Source: Parelaphostrongylus tenuis (lineage: Eukaryota > Nematoda > Chromadorea > Rhabditida > Metastrongylidae). From it: a stretch of 64,000 bases of DNA. Below are positions 1 through 13,600 of the stretch, piece by piece (the stretch's first letter is position 1; each line of letters opens with the position of its first letter). The notes under the pieces were generated by a model. It was not told where the DNA came from. It made no database searches and worked only from the letters and a program-made list of their open reading frames with translations. The DNA lies in contig JAHQIW010005485.1 in the NCBI GenBank assembly GCA_019055375.1, positions 620,001 to 684,000 on the forward strand, in the 5' to 3' direction. The position numbers and the translations under genes were made by a program.

Positions 1-200
1 AGAAGGGTGTTTTGGAAAATTGGCGACGTGGGGCTGTAGCCAGAAATCTCAACTTTCGAATGGTTACTAACAATCCTGTGCAAAATCCCTGTGGGCCAGC
101 AAATCAGGTCGATTTTTCATCTGTCCTGTTATAACCGAAAAGAACCCTATATTGCATATTTCGAGCGACGTTCATAAACAGCTGATGAGATTTTTTCTAC
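1..200 (+). repeat. Foldback family E, right-half fragment
   Basis: This stretch matches the right arms of the palindromic elements at 19.7-19.98, 33.7-33.89 and 36.8-36.92 kb. Shared landmarks are AGAAGGGTGTTTTG, a block on the theme GCTTTCGAATGATTACTAAC and the terminal block GGTCGGTTTTTCATTTGTCC. The left arm would lie outside the window. No coding signal is seen from here to about 350. Confidence 0.6.
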
Positions 201-355
201 GGAAATACAACTAATATTTCGATCTTCAGAAGGGGAGCTATAAATCAGAGCTATGAAGGAACACAGCGACAACGAAACTCATTCCAATGCCAACATTTAC
301 AGTCTCTTTCAACAGCAAAAATCAATAAACGATTGGTGACGTCATAGTCTCAACA

Positions 356-450
356 AGTAGACAAAGAAAAGAAGAAAGAAGGAGGAGGAAAAGAAAGAAA
401 TGAAAGGGAAATAGGAAGGAAAAGACGAGAAAAAAAGGAGGAGGTAGAAA
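356..450. repeat. Polypurine tract
   Basis: The plus strand is almost entirely A and G (GAAAGAAGGAGGAGG-type). It faces the pyrimidine minisatellite 240 bp downstream, so the two tracts are complementary in composition. No coding content. Confidence 0.7.
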
Positions 451-689
451 AGTGCGGAGATGAAATTGGATGAACTGAGAGATTTCCACAGAAGCCAAAT
501 TTCCACCAGAAAACCAAGGATATATGGAAAAGTTTCTTGGGAACATGAACAGGAAATCCGTAAAGTCGCAGGCATCGCAGCAGAGCTCAAAGCACCTCTG
601 TTGGAATAATCGATAGTCTTGAGAGCGCCCACTGAATAGATGATGCACCGTCAGTCAGTAGGGACACCGAACACCTTTTCCCTCTTTAC

Positions 690-1352
690 CGATGATTTTT
701 CCTTCTTTCTTTCTTCTTTTCCTCCTTTCTTTCTTTTCTTCCTTCCATTCTTTCGCTCCTTCTTTCCTTCTTCCTTGCTTTTCTTTCTTTTGTCCTTTTT
801 CTCATTCCTTCTTTCATTACTTCATTGATTCATCTACCTTTTCTTACCTTTTATTTCCTTCCTTACTTCTTTATCTCGTTCTTTCTTCCATTCATCCATC
901 CATCCTTTCTATCTTTTCTTTTTTCTTTTTTTTCTTTCTTTCTTTTTTCCTTACATTCTTTCGCTCCTTTCTCTCCTTCTTTCTTGCTTTCCTTTCTTTT
1001 ATTCTTCTCTCATTCCTTCTTTCATTCCTTTATTCATTCATCCATGTTTTCTTGCCTTTTATTTTCTTTCTTACTTCTTTATTTCGTTCTTTCTTCCATT
1101 CATCCATCCATCCTTTCTATCTTTTCTTTTTTCTTTCTTTTCTTTCTTCTTTCTTTCTTTCCTTACATTCTTTCGCTCCTTTCTCTCCTTCTTTCTTGCT
1201 TTCCTTTCTTTATTCTTTCTCTCATTCCTTCTTTCATTCATTCATCCATGTTTTCTTGCCTTTTATTTCTTTCTTACTTCTTTATTTCGTTCTTTCTTCC
1301 ATTCATCCATCCATCCTTTCTATCTTTTCTTTCCTTTCTTTCTTTTCCACTC
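690..1352. repeat. Pyrimidine minisatellite, about 205-bp period
   Basis: The plus strand is almost pure C/T for about 650 bp. A larger unit recurs about every 205 bp: the block TTCTTTCTTCCATTCATCC begins near 880, 1087 and 1289 and is followed by similar TTCTATCTTTTC runs. The Phe/Ser/Leu-rich open frames across it are composition artefacts. Mirror symmetry and strand bias could favour triplex DNA, which is inference. Confidence 0.8.
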
Positions 1353-2196
1353 TTATCTTCGTTTTTAGATTAGCCGACGAATCACCGGCTGTTATTTTAA
1401 AAACTATGGATGTTCAGATTACCAATAATGCTCCAAAAAATCCAAGGAGTACTATTTATAATCTGGACGTTCGCATTTGATATTCGTAAGCTTCCAATAG
1501 TAGCCGATTATGCGTGGGAAACACCACAGTCCTTCGGAACCTTAGCCTTTTTTTCAAATTGGATCTGTGACGATGTGCACTAAGAGCATGTAACGTATAT
1601 TTTCTGCAGCAATTCCTTTCTCAGCTTTCTTTTCTTCCTCTTTCCTTTTCTTTATTTCTTTTCTCTTCATCCATTTTCAATATTTCTTGTTCCAAGTTTG
1701 AACCAGAAGGCAACTTTTCAAGAGTTTACCCAGGAACACGAGGTCTCAAAACATCTTTGATCGCATATTCTAAAATCCCAAGGAGATCGAGCACGACTCA
1801 ATCGTGTTCTGTTCGACGAAATTCCACTCGTTCCAGCGTTATCACTGAGCAAAAATGTGATGAAAATTCGACGAGAAAAAAGCATAAAGAATAAGGATTT
1901 ATCGGCGGACTTCCGTGAAGATCGTTTAAAAACAAAATCAGATAAAGTTAAATTAACATGATCGCGGGACAGGCGAAATGCGAGTTCAACTTTAGCATGA
2001 GGTTCAGCTTTTGTATGTCGTTCAGCATTTTTGGAAATGTAGAAAATCATGACCTACCGATTTATATGGGGAATAGTAAGACTATAGAAACCATTTATGA
2101 CATCGTCCTAGAAGTCTTAACTTGGTCAATCTACGTCGTTGTGTAGGAAGTTCGTGCCGTTTCCGTATTTTTATATAATTTTGGCGAGGAAATTGC

Positions 2197-2529
2197 ATGA
2201 TTTTAATATCGTTCAACTACGCATTTTCTTGCGAACATTTTGATACTTGTTTCGAAATGAAGCTGGCTTGGGAACAAATTCGCTTAGTCTTCATGCACAA
2301 ATGGCGCGTAGAGGAAAATGCGAGTGAAGCGAGCGCGCAAACACTGAACGAGCTTTGGGCGATGATACGGACGCAGAAAGGACGGCCAGGAAGTGATTCG
2401 CGAAGTTCAAAGTGGATAGAACAGTCCGAAGGATCAGTCGTGCTCTTGCCGTCTACTAGAAGCGAAGACGAGAATCTTGTGCACCGGTTCACTAGCGTTT
2501 TCCCCTACGCGCCCTTCGTGCAAGAGTAG
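2197..2529 (+). pseudogene. Possible mariner-type transposase N-terminal relic
   Basis: The open frame contains IRLVFMHKWRVEENASEA followed by a GRP-containing stretch. This recalls the helix-turn-helix N-terminus of mariner transposases (IR..F.HE.....A.EAA..I....G...GRP). The catalytic DDE/D domain is absent and the rest of the frame shows no family pattern, so at best this is a decayed fragment. An unrelated spurious frame is a real alternative. Confidence 0.3.
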
Positions 2530-2959
2530 CAAGCGAATTCGTTCCCTAACAGCTCCATCTTAAAAGCAAGTATAGGGAAGCTGTATATCAGGAAGTTCAC
2601 GAGTAAATGTGCAGTTTAAACGGTACTAAGATTATGCAGTTTCATTTCAGAAATCATATTGAAAACCACAACGGCGCAAACTTTTACACAACCTAGTATT
2701 TGCCCTTGCTTGAGTTTGGCCTACTATCCTTCTTCGAACAGGTTGGTTGGACTAATCGAATGAATCGCTGATGATAAGAGGCTTCCTAGCCCACACTTTG
2801 ACCGCGATGGTACGAGAACGTTCAGCGAGATCCACCACCTCGCGAAATTTCTGTGAAGTCATGAAAATACTCAATTAGCGACTCCAGCCATGTTGTCTCA
2901 CTAACGGGGCACTTTCGTTTACGAAATCCAACAATAAAGAAACCCACAGAGACTGGTAA

Positions 2960-3140
2960 AAAGACAAGAATGGGTAACTGCCCGACTGACGAGATCGTAA
3001 GATCGAAAACACGTGTATCGGGCTCTCTATAAGTCAGCCCCTCTTTAACAGACCACATGACATGCGTGGCTTAAAAAATGATTCTTTGGCATATTGAAAT
3101 CTGAGCTGTGGTCTTAAGAGAACACTCGAAACGAATGAAT
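2960..3140 (-). repeat. Foldback family B fragment
   Basis: Contains the family landmarks in order: GCCCGACTGACGAGATCG, a near-copy of AACACGTGTATCGGGCTC, CAGACCACATGACATGCG and, at the end, a GAACACTCGAAACGAATG variant. Only one arm is present here. Better copies are at 36.0-37.8 and 45.07-45.56 kb. Confidence 0.65.
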
Positions 3141-3214
3141 GGAAGAAAATTTGATGACGAGAGATCAGATATTTGCTTACACAAGACTTGTCTTCTAGTC
3201 GTCTCCAGAACGCT

Positions 3215-3510
3215 TAACGATAAATACCTCTTGAGGATAGAGCTTTCGGTGTTCATTGATGCCTGGTGGATGCGCCTCTCATTCGACTTCATCTAGTATC
3301 GTTTGAGGTGATCGAATGAATACCTGGCATTTACACTCATTGCTGTGGTCTACCCATGCAGCAAGTCTGGGTAATCCTCCCAGATAAATGTGGTCACCAA
3401 TTCGCTCACCCCGGAGAGGGAAGGCTTAGTGAGCCTTGAATGCGGAGTCGAACCATCGAGCACGAGTGTATCGCAAGGCCCCTCTGAACCATTGCGGTAC
3501 CAATCACATC
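3215..3510 (-). repeat. tRNA-derived SINE family B
   Basis: Read on the minus strand, the copy has a tRNA-like head with a box-B-like GGTTCGA motif, then a body ending in a block on the theme ATGCATTCGACTTCATC. It is the same repeat as at 16.2, 17.0, 31.1, 42.1, 44.5, 45.9, 54.9, 58.8 and 63.0 kb. It is diverged and not coding. Confidence 0.6.
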
Positions 3511-4244
3511 AAATTCTTCGTCTCATCCTACAACGGGCAGAATCCATAAGAACCGACGTGATACATTTAGTCACAAAATGGTCCGTGGCGTTTTCGGCGT
3601 CAATATCCGCTACACATAATCGATTATGAGCAGCTACGAGATTTCCCTTTCTTACTAATCTTCTAACTTCAATCTGTGCGTTGTAAGAAGATTATTGTCT
3701 CGATAATTACTCACCAATTGCTGCACCTGATGAGTAGGAGTTTGATGCTTCCTGTTACGAGTTGGAGGAAGTGTTTTTGTGACACTCTTAGAATAGGAAA
3801 AGGATGAATGACTTGTAAAGGCCAATGGTAATTGATATAGGATCAGAAAACTTGGAATAAAGAACCGCAACGAACATGGGAACTGCACTGTTGAATTTCT
3901 GTCTACTTTAGCCTGTAAAGTCATACATTTATCTACTAGTAAAATGCCTACGCTAAGCATGTAATTCGCCCAACGATGCAGCACAAGCGAGGATCAATCA
4001 CATTCTCACAATCAGGAGATACGGCTCAATGGCATCTTCGTATTTTGTATCTTTCTTGGTCCGGTCACTTCTTTCAAGTGCAAATTTGACTCAGCTGTCA
4101 ATCTGGAAGGATTTTGCAATCGCACAGGAAGTAAAAGGCGACTTGCAGATCAACAGAGTATTCTGAATGAAATGTTATCCCTACATGACTTGTAAATCTG
4201 CTGACCCGACTGAAGGTTAGCGAGGTGCTCCGCAGTCTGTGACG

Positions 4245-4525
4245 AAAAGATTATACGCATTTATGGACGAACTTTTACTAACCCTTCAATTTGTTGACGA
4301 GATTGTCATCTTCTCGGAATGTACCACCGGAACAAAAATGACCCTCGATGACCTCAACTAACGAAAATTTAAATGTGAACGGTAGCAAGATTCAAATGTA
4401 CCTGGGAAGTCTCAAGAATATTGAAAATGGGATAAAGGAGTTGCAAGGAAAAGAAGGTCTGGTGTCACACTGGATCTTCGTGAGAAAGAAACCAAAAATT
4501 AGTGTGGATTTGCTTTTCCGACCTA
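4245..4525 (+). pseudogene. RTE-type non-LTR retrotransposon RT relic
   Basis: Conceptual translation in shifting frames gives LQFVDEIVIFSECTTGTKM, matching the F-A-D-(D/E)-I-V-(I/L) catalytic block and the following helix of RTE/LINE reverse transcriptases. A weaker 'YLG' block follows about 45 residues later. The usual second Asp of FADD is Glu here, and stops and frame changes interrupt it. It is a dead fragment. The endonuclease relic at 52.05-52.45 kb is the same class but not contiguous. Confidence 0.6.
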
Positions 4526-4529
4526 ACTG

Positions 4530-5226
4530 CTAGTACAACATATCGCTATGCAACGTAACAGATACGTGTGTTGAGGGATAATCACATAATCTTCTAGAAA
4601 GTAGTTTACAGATACTTGCATCTTGTTAACGCTCCGCAGACTTGAACAACTAAACTGAGGACGACCTGGAAACACGTAAACACGTTGACAGATTATCACA
4701 AATACGCACGGGGACGATTTCAACTTTTGAGTTCTAACACCACAAGCCGACATATTTGATACACATCATTTCTATTGTGTTGAAACATTGAAACTGCAAC
4801 ACATTCACCAATAGAGCTTTTTTTTCTCAACAAAGAAAAATTACACATCCAACGTTTCATTGAAAAAAAATTTCTCCTTCCTATACCGCTCAAACTGAAA
4901 GAAAAACCTTGGAGTTACGCAAAGAAGGTACTCTGATTATGGCTAATTATTGAGAATCCATCTTCGCTTTTAGGAAAGATGATCGTGTGACTGTACGTCA
5001 TCACATCTCCGTAAAGAAAACTTGTTCATAAATTTTTTATCTCCACTTATAATGTTTTCTAAACAGAAATGATTCCTAGTAACTACTCACACAAGACCTG
5101 TACAACATTATAAATTATTCACCGGTATAGGATAATTGCGATATTAATACATAGCCTTCAAGTTCATCATTAGTTGCTCATATTGATAATAGTTTGTCAA
5201 CTTGAAAGGAGAACAATATCACAGGG
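4530..5226. other. Gap without recognisable gene
   Basis: AT-rich sequence following the RT relic. I see no exon with family support, no tRNA and no clear repeat copy. It probably contains the 3' flank of the minus-strand gene that ends at about 5227. Confidence 0.4.
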
Positions 5227-7600
5227 TTAGATTATGGATTTCTCAACATCGGATAGGAAATTCTCTTCATACAAAGCTCTCGAACATTGAAGAAGAAGAC
5301 TAGGAGCAGAACCGATATGATGCAAGTCTACTTGAACGAAAAATGGAGTTGCAATGTTGAAGGCAGCGGCAAACTGTTGATTAGTCTGAAACAGAGGACA
5401 TGGAGACAACAGTAACTAACAAAGGATAAAGCGCTGGCGTTTAATAATACCTCAGAAATGCGCCATGCATTCCACTTAAATAACCATCGTTAGAGATGAT
5501 AAAATGCATATATGGGCCCTTACAATAATTCTTGGTGGCCTACTGATGTATCAAGTCGGTGCTGCTATCCACCTAGACCAATCTGATATTGGTGTATTAC
5601 CTCGGAAGGTTGAAGGACTTGATGAGCCTTGGACGCAGAACCGAACAATTCATCACGTGTGTCTCGTAGGGCATCTCCAATCACTACGCCACGCCGCGCC
5701 CACAACAGCAATATGGAACCAAATAAAAAGTCGATAGAAATGTAGAAAGATTAATTACCTTAGTGGCAGCTACTTCTTTCAACGCATTGATCCTACTATT
5801 TAGCACTGCGGCACCTTCTGTTGCTCGTGGCAGTGATTTTCTCCCATCATTTGTTGTGTGAGATACAGCTCGAGGATTGTAAATATCACACGCAAGCTGC
5901 AAAGCGATCGTGAACATTCTAAGTAAGAGCGGACTATAAGGCGCAAATAATAAGTGAAGAAGAGTTGGGAATGATACCGTGGTGAATGCGAAGTTTTTTT
6001 GCTGCTTATAAGACTTGTTATGAAACTCGAATCGTCCCTTCGCAGCCTGTTGAATAGAATTACTGTTATATATACAAAGATACAAAATTATGATTGCATA
6101 AAATCCTTCCAACTAATACTTCTTACTACTACTGCCGTAGTGGAATGTCTAAGATCACATCCAGATCAAAACAGATCATCTTCACCAATAACTCTCTGGA
6201 CTATACCAATAAATTACGTTGAAATGACCTTATTCAGCCATCGCATGAATGATGGAAGAGAATCATCGAGAGTTTGACCAGGATTTGGCGTGAGCGTCGA
6301 ACACAGAGTTTGCTAGCCAACGAATCTCTTGCCATATCAGAAGTATGAACGAAGCTTCGCACCATACATGCCTCAAATAAAACAGATCTATAATTGATTT
6401 CACTTAAAGCGAACAAGTGTGCTAAAAACACCATTACTTTGGCTTAATGTTGATGATAAATTTATGCAGTAAAAGAAAAACGTCACGTTGCTGGTATACT
6501 TTGAGGAACCACGTTGTTGTTAGCATGAGCGGATAAGTTCTAATGGGACTGAAATAGCAAAAAGATAATGAAAAAGAGGGAAAAGTTATCTCAAATGAGA
6601 CATCACTAACCTCGTAGTGCTCAATAAACAGTCGCGCACACTTATGATACGGGCATTTGGACACTGAATCCAAGATATAAGCTCTTCCCAAGAAAAAAGA
6701 ATGTCCTTAACATATTTTTGAGAAAAGTGGTTATAAAAGAGCTCTAATAACCGTATCCGTGCAGTACAGACAAATCATAGAATGCATGGAAACGAGACTA
6801 TTCAATATGCTAAAGAACAGTGAACTTACGTTTGAAATATGAGCGTATGTCTTCTCCAACACCTTCAAGGCGGTTACCACTTGATCAACGTTAAGTGAGC
6901 CAATCAAAGTGTTTAATGACATAAGAACCAGCGGTGATTCGTAGTTTGCATCAAGATAAGCGTTCCACGTTGTCACCAATGATTCTTGAATAGTTTTACT
7001 TTCCACCACATCAACTGGTACACTTAAGAACTCTTTGGGACCAAAACCCACCTCCAAATTTAGTGTCCGATATTCTACTCCAAAGTACAGTCAGTTCTCG
7101 AGCAACAACCGAGAAGGCACGCAAATTCTCTAAATATATCGAAAATAATACCGCGAGTGACCATCGTGAGAGCTGAGATCTTACAAAAATGCCTTTTCAG
7201 AAACCGGGCCCAGAACTGAACGATACTAAAAGTCTAGTGAGGAAACTCTAACCAACGAAATAGACTCCTAAATACGCGTGCAAAGTATAGTGTACACGGC
7301 GGCTGAACAAATCCAATAGGATTGTACTGGCTGCGAGTTTTATCGATATTTAGTCGGTTAAAGAAATCGTAACTGGAGAAGGTACCTCGCAGAAGTGAAT
7401 TGAATCTATCAGAGAACTAGATGAAGCAATAAATCGGAAGTGTTCCAACGTACCATGTTGTTGAGCAACAGAGTTGACGTCGGCGATTAACGAGTTGTAT
7501 GCCGGAGGTGCGGCAGTAGCACCTTCACGAAGTAACAATGAACACTCGGTTCGCAAAAAGACTGTTTGCTTCAGCAAGGCTACCGATGTGAATGGCTCGC
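5227..7600 (-). CDS. epg-5: EPG-5-like gene, 3' exons 38-44 (end uncertain)
   Basis: Exons: about 7590-7392 (LLKQTVFLRTECSLLLREG...), about 7070-6837 (EFLSVPVDVVESKTIQES...ALKVLEKTYAHIS), about 6690-6612 (DSVSKCPYHKCARLFIEHYE), about 6550-6495, about 6055-5985, about 5930-5761 and about 5397-5227 (...LLLQCSRALYEENFLSDVE.., stop). One reading stops at 6434 (...INIKPK); the exons below that would then be a separate small gene. Regular spacing and donor/acceptor pairs favour one gene ending at 5227, but the joins at 6.5 and 6.0 kb are not proven. A SINE-B fragment (5505-5660) lies in the last intron. Confidence 0.45.
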
Positions 7601-10600
7601 GAACAATAAAACAACAGGTTTTTCGCCATATCCTAAACCGAAAAAAAGAGCTTAGGCTTAGAAAGAACTACAACCAATGGTAGATTACAAGAAAAGATCC
7701 TCATTATTTTGAAGAATTGAGAATTTTGTACTAAACACTTTTGCGTCATAAACATTGAAAACGGTCAATAACGATTTGATGATACCCTGGTTTCATCCCT
7801 TCCCCAACACTTTCGTGCAATTAATCAACGGAATGCCTTAGCTCAGCTACCTTCACTTTTGAAATGAGAATCGTCTCGGCCAGTATTCTACGGTATTCAT
7901 AAAGAGGACGTAATCTTCAAGCAGTATCCTAAGCAACACGTTGACGTGTTCAAAGTGGTTCGCGAAAAATGAGCGAGGAAAGGAATCGAGTGTAGAAAGT
8001 GCTTCGTCCGCACAATGAATTGCTATGACGGACCATGTAAGATAAATAAATAAACATTGCAAAAGCTTTCGTATTATGCCTTTTATTGAAATTCAGACAA
8101 GACTGAAAAAGATGCTATTGTGCAGAAATCTAGGGTTTATTAAGAGAATAAGACTTTTTGAGCGAAGCAAAACTGCTAAATGGCTCCTAAAAAGCTCTCA
8201 TACAACGAACATTCCCACAGCATCACAGTCAAACGCCCTTTTGTAAAAATGATAGTGATCAAAATAACAAGATGGCAAAGTAAATATCACCATACATTGA
8301 TTAATTGTTAAGAAAACGTAAAGGGATATCGCGAATGTCGCTTATCAGTGACCATAGTACACAATAATGCACAAAGTTCTTAGCATTTATCAGCGGAAAA
8401 AATTTATTCTTTATTAGATTATAGAGTTCGATCTGTGTGAAGTTTCACTTAAATCTGAGAAGCAGCCCGGCCGCGTATACTTGTTATGAACTCTTTTTTT
8501 TTTCTCCTCATTCGACTGCTTTTATAGACCTCGCTCAAAAAAGTGATAATCTAAGTGATAAAGTAATAATCTATCACATAACATGTTTTGAGCTTTTTGT
8601 GAGGCCTAGTGAGGCACTTATACGGTACCAAACGGGCCGATTTCGCCCTTACAGCCTCGTTAAAAGCACAGTGCCCTTCGGTTCTGCCGAACCCTTGGGG
8701 ATACACTCCCACTTATGAATGAATCGACGTTGAATAACAAATCACCGCAAGTCAGATGGTAAATTCCCCACACTGCAGTGATCAACAGTCAAGCTCGTAG
8801 CTGGTAAAATGAATCATACGTCTTCATTTAACTGTTTTCATAGACCTCTCTCAAAACAATAATAATCTGATAATCACATAACATGTTTTGAGCCTTTTGT
8901 GAGGTTTAGTAGGGCACCTACAATGCTAAATGAGCCCGTTTCGGTCTCTGCTGCACTTTTGGTTTTCGGTCGATAGATCAACAAGAACAAATCGTTCTGC
9001 TAAACATAAACCTGAAAAGCCATTTCTACTAAATCATGAAATATCTTTTGAGAGGTATCTAGTTCGTCTGGGAGAGACCGAGACTGATGAAGAGGACATT
9101 CGTCACAAAGACTTCATTAAGGTTTAGAAATTTCTACTGAACAACTTTTTTGAGAGGACAATCTAGCCTACCGGGCGCTGGCTCTACCCTCCTTTCCAGG
9201 GTCAAAAGTCGGGGGTACCAGGGTAAAATTGGTAGCAGTCTTGTCTGAGGGAATTCATTCTTTCTAATCTTGCTGGAAGTTTCGTAACACGGCGTTCTCA
9301 GGATCATAGGGTGAATCGATTCGACAGGAATACAACATGATCAAGACGAGGATGAACTCCTTGAGCAGCGGTTGAGGTCACATGAAAAAGTCTGATGACA
9401 TTTGTGAGATGGAAGAAAGTGAAGAAATCAAATGCAAGAAGTGCTCGGATCCGTACAGTGGAAGGTGAAGGCATGCAGTGTAAGAAGACGTTCCAATAGA
9501 GTTTGGCTTCACTGGTAGATGAATTTGAAAACACAGTTCAACATGCACTTAGTACGATGCATTTTGTTCGCTTCTAGCCTTTGTAGAACAAATTCCAAGC
9601 CAGAGGTTTTTATTTACATGCTACTAAACACGTTAGCATTTAAAGATCGCTGACTACAGGATCGTCTCTTCTATTGAATCAATATGAAATACTGGATTCT
9701 TGGGATTCAAGCAATGTGATATTTTGACTCCTCTTTTTGGCGTTTACGCTCTTATTTCCAATATTGACAAGACTAAACAGGTCAATGGTTTTTTCCATCT
9801 GTCAATCATTCCAAAATTAGAGTTTTCAAAAGTCAAGCTTTGTACCCAATTACTCCAAATTTCCGAACAAATTTATAATACAGCAATCTTCCATCTAGCT
9901 TGTAAAGTTCTCAACTTTTCAAATACACCGCCGATTACTGAAATCGTCATTGACGTAGAACCGGCTCCAAAAAGTTTTGTGTTGACTTATCAAAGATAAT
10001 CAATTAGTGGCTTGTAGGTAATAAAAAGAACTATAGAATACTTACATATGTAAGACAGCTACGACGTCAGTAGGGTTCGTTAGTGAATTGTGGGGAAAGT
10101 TAACAGCTACAGTCTGGGCTAATTCCTCGACAGATTCTGGAGAAATCGTTGACCAATCACCACGATCAGACAAAGACTTGACCAGATCTAGCAATGAGGC
10201 ACGGACCTTCAAAGACAGCACGTACTAGTCAACTTCATAAAACTCTAAGATGACGCGACTCACTTTGATATAGTTTGAGGTACTGGATCCAATACGCACT
10301 AAAACACTGTATAACGTTGAAAGATACTGAGGAACAACTTCACTTTCCACCTAAAATTGTGCAGTACTGGGCAGAAAGTGAAGACGAAGTATATATGAAG
10401 GAAAAACGGACGTGATATGTAAGAACATCCTTCCAAAGAACTCGCACAACAACTTGTCCAACAAATGGTGCACAATGTGGGGATTTCGTGGCGAGGCATT
10501 CGTCCATTGCAGTAAGACCCCGTTGCGAGGGATAGAAAGCAGCCCAGGGAATTCTCACAAAATGACTTTCCTGAACATAATCGAATCGATTTACTCAACA

Positions 10601-13600
10601 CCCCTTACTCAGAATATCAAACACATATTGTTTTAAATCTTACAATTGTAGAGAAGTAATGACTAGATCCTTGGGAGAGCATCGACAATTTCTCAAAATA
10701 AAACTGCCAAACCAACGACGGTAAATTCTGAAAAGTTGAATCACCCAAGTTTCATACCATCTTTCACAGATAAAATGAACAAACTTGTGTTCCAGGTTTC
10801 AGAGATGCGTTATGTGGCAGGACTGTGAGCAACTGTACAAGTCGTTCAAGAACGATATGAGCTTCTCTCTCATTGGAAGGAGAGAATGGAGGTAGCGATG
10901 ATGACACAGGCGCAATCAAAGGTGAAAAGACGTTCACAATTTGTTGAAAAACCCTCGCGAAATCTGAAAAACGGAACTTTGGAATTCTCGGATTGTAGAC
11001 TTGTACATCGTCATGAAACAGATTGAAACTTAAGATCATGCCTGTCTGAACGATGGTAGAAGGAGCATCAGATGGGAATGCTTCTCGCGCAGTAATGAAT
11101 AGAAACAGCTGAGCCAATCTGGTGATGCATTCCAAATATCGTCCCCACATAGAATACATTGATGTTAATCTAGATCTCCCTTCACTTAACTTTTGTGATA
11201 AAAGTAAAGCGCATTCTGCAGCCTGAAAACGATTTCTGAAGAAAAAATTACTTTCCAATGGCCAGCATATTACATCTATCAATGCATAAAATGGTCTTAG
11301 AAACTCCGATACATCAACTAGGTCATTTGATGTCTCTTGCATTCTCTTACGGAATAAAAGTCAAAAGATATCATAAATTAGCCACTGCGTATCTCAGCTA
11401 GATGGGTCAACTAGATTTCTCAAACAATCAGGTGATAAATGATCCCGCACTTAATGTGGCTACCACTAGCGAATCTTTCTATTAGAGAATCAGCGAAAAA
11501 CCAAAAAGACTCACTTTGTCACTGTTTAATGAATATTCGGCTTTCGGAAATTCGAAATTTTCGGCCCCTAATCGCTCCACAAATACCTGCAGAAGCTGCG
11601 GAGGTGTTTCACCCGTGTTACAACCTTGAAATTACGAAAAAGTGAGAGTAAAAAGGGGAAGAAAAGGTCGAATGCTTTTCATAAGATGCATACAGTTCAT
11701 TAGGAAACAAACTTAGTATTACAACTTACCATCCAAAGCGATATCTAAGCCAGCCACGAAATTTGAAGGAAAAGCATGGAAAACGAATGTGATGACGTGT
11801 TCTAAGCATAGAATATGTAGTGGTGAATCTGATAAAGGCTGGCTGGCCAGGTTTTCGGAAAGCTAACGGAATCAGTGGAGCGAACTGTTGAGGAGGTAGA
11901 GATGCGGCAGCTTTGTCTATCCCTAGTCTTTCTGAACAATGTCATATAATAGTTTCCTTGTGCTCAACTTACATTTGAAAAGCATAGGAGAAGCACTCAC
12001 TTAACAGCTTTAGAGCTCTATCACCTCGCTCTGGGTCGCGAACAGCTTCGGAAAGTCGACTATAGGCGGCACACAGATCAGTGGTGGACAGGCACTCAGG
12101 TGTGAAGGCCGAAAATAAATCAAAGCATTCGAATTTGTATTCAGATGTTTTCGAGAACTATAAGTAATATATTTACTCGAATAATATTTACCTCAATCAA
12201 GGTATCAGACAGTGGAAAACCTTCCAAAACAAGTGTCATAAGTGGTATCTGTTCCTCAGGTTGCATTCGTACGAACCCCTAAAGATACTAGTCTCGTTCT
12301 ATAATGTATTCTCATGGCATAGACAATCACTGCCTCCACTAGGCTCATCTTCAAAACGTATCGTTTTCATCTTTCGAGTTCTATGAATCTAACGTTATCA
12401 TTCAACAAACCTTTCAATCAACATTCATCCAAAAGTATGGAGTGGTATACAAAACATCCGATCTTAGGCCAGTTGATTGGCGTTTCGCTCATACCGAGGG
12501 CTCGTTGTACCACTAAACAACTGAGGCCACCGCTCTGCTACTATTTCTTTGATGCATCCTATCGTATCTGTCAGGAACCAATCTTTAACGGATTTGACTT
12601 TATGAGTACACATTAGCACTGAACCCAGTCAAGCTGACAGCTATTCGATGTATATAATCTATTTTTATCCTTAATTTTTTCGATTAAATAATGTTGTGCT
12701 GCTATAGATATGCATCATAGCACTGCTTAAAAGAGTGGCCTCTGTGGTGTAGTGGTAGCGCACATCCCCGTTATGAGTAAACCGCGGATACAACTCCCGC
12801 TCAGGGTCGTTTGTTCTGAGTACCACTCAACATTCTTAGAGTGTAATAAATAAAGAAATCAGCTATAACATACATCTGCCAACATACGCAGAGTGTAATC
12901 ATAAGCCGCCGTAGCTGCTGGAAAAAGCATCTCGACTCCACCTAGAGACGATGTCAGTGCCTTAAAAACGGATCTTCCAGATATTCGAGCCCCTTGACCA
13001 TGCGTAGACAAATACATAGCGCAGAAGTACAGTAGCTGTCTGAACTGTGAACATAAATCATAACTCTCATGGAAGTCTCTTGAAAAACGTCTAAGTTGCC
13101 CTAAGACTTCAACGTACCTTACAATATGCTCCATGGTCGCGGATGTCAAAACCATTTTGTCAACAACGCCAGTGTGGAGCTCATGAAGTACAGCAACACG
13201 TTTTTTTCGCGATTTTGAGTCATAAGGGCATCAGTCGTTTGATTAAACTTTGTGGAGGATACCTGTAACTCCGTCAGTGAGATACGAAGAGCATGCAATG
13301 AAAGGGCTGATATATCTCGAGACCGTGGGGTCTTCTCCTATCTGGCGATCAAATACAAGCAATTTTCATGATGCAGCAACTCGCCAGTTTATCGACAATT
13401 TACAATGAGTTCTCGACGACTAAAATAACTAAAAGGTTGCGAACAGAAGCAAAGTGTGAAGAAGATTTTGCTCCTTGGTTCTAAATGTGATGATATGTGC
13501 ACTATTATTCAAAACTCATTACTGGGGCCCAAAATATATAGACATAGCGATCAGTTCTAGAATTTGACTACAAACTATCTTGGACCTATTTCAGTGCCCT

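Noticed and set aside
640..1480. Long overlapping plus-strand frames rich in Phe, Ser and Leu
   Set aside because: They translate a C/T-only minisatellite; composition alone removes stops in several frames.
13080..13290. Frameshift at a T run near 13138 in the EPG-5-like gene
   Set aside because: An intron from CAG|GTATCC (13260) to TTCATGAG (about 13177) joins the two frames in phase, so a mutation is not required.
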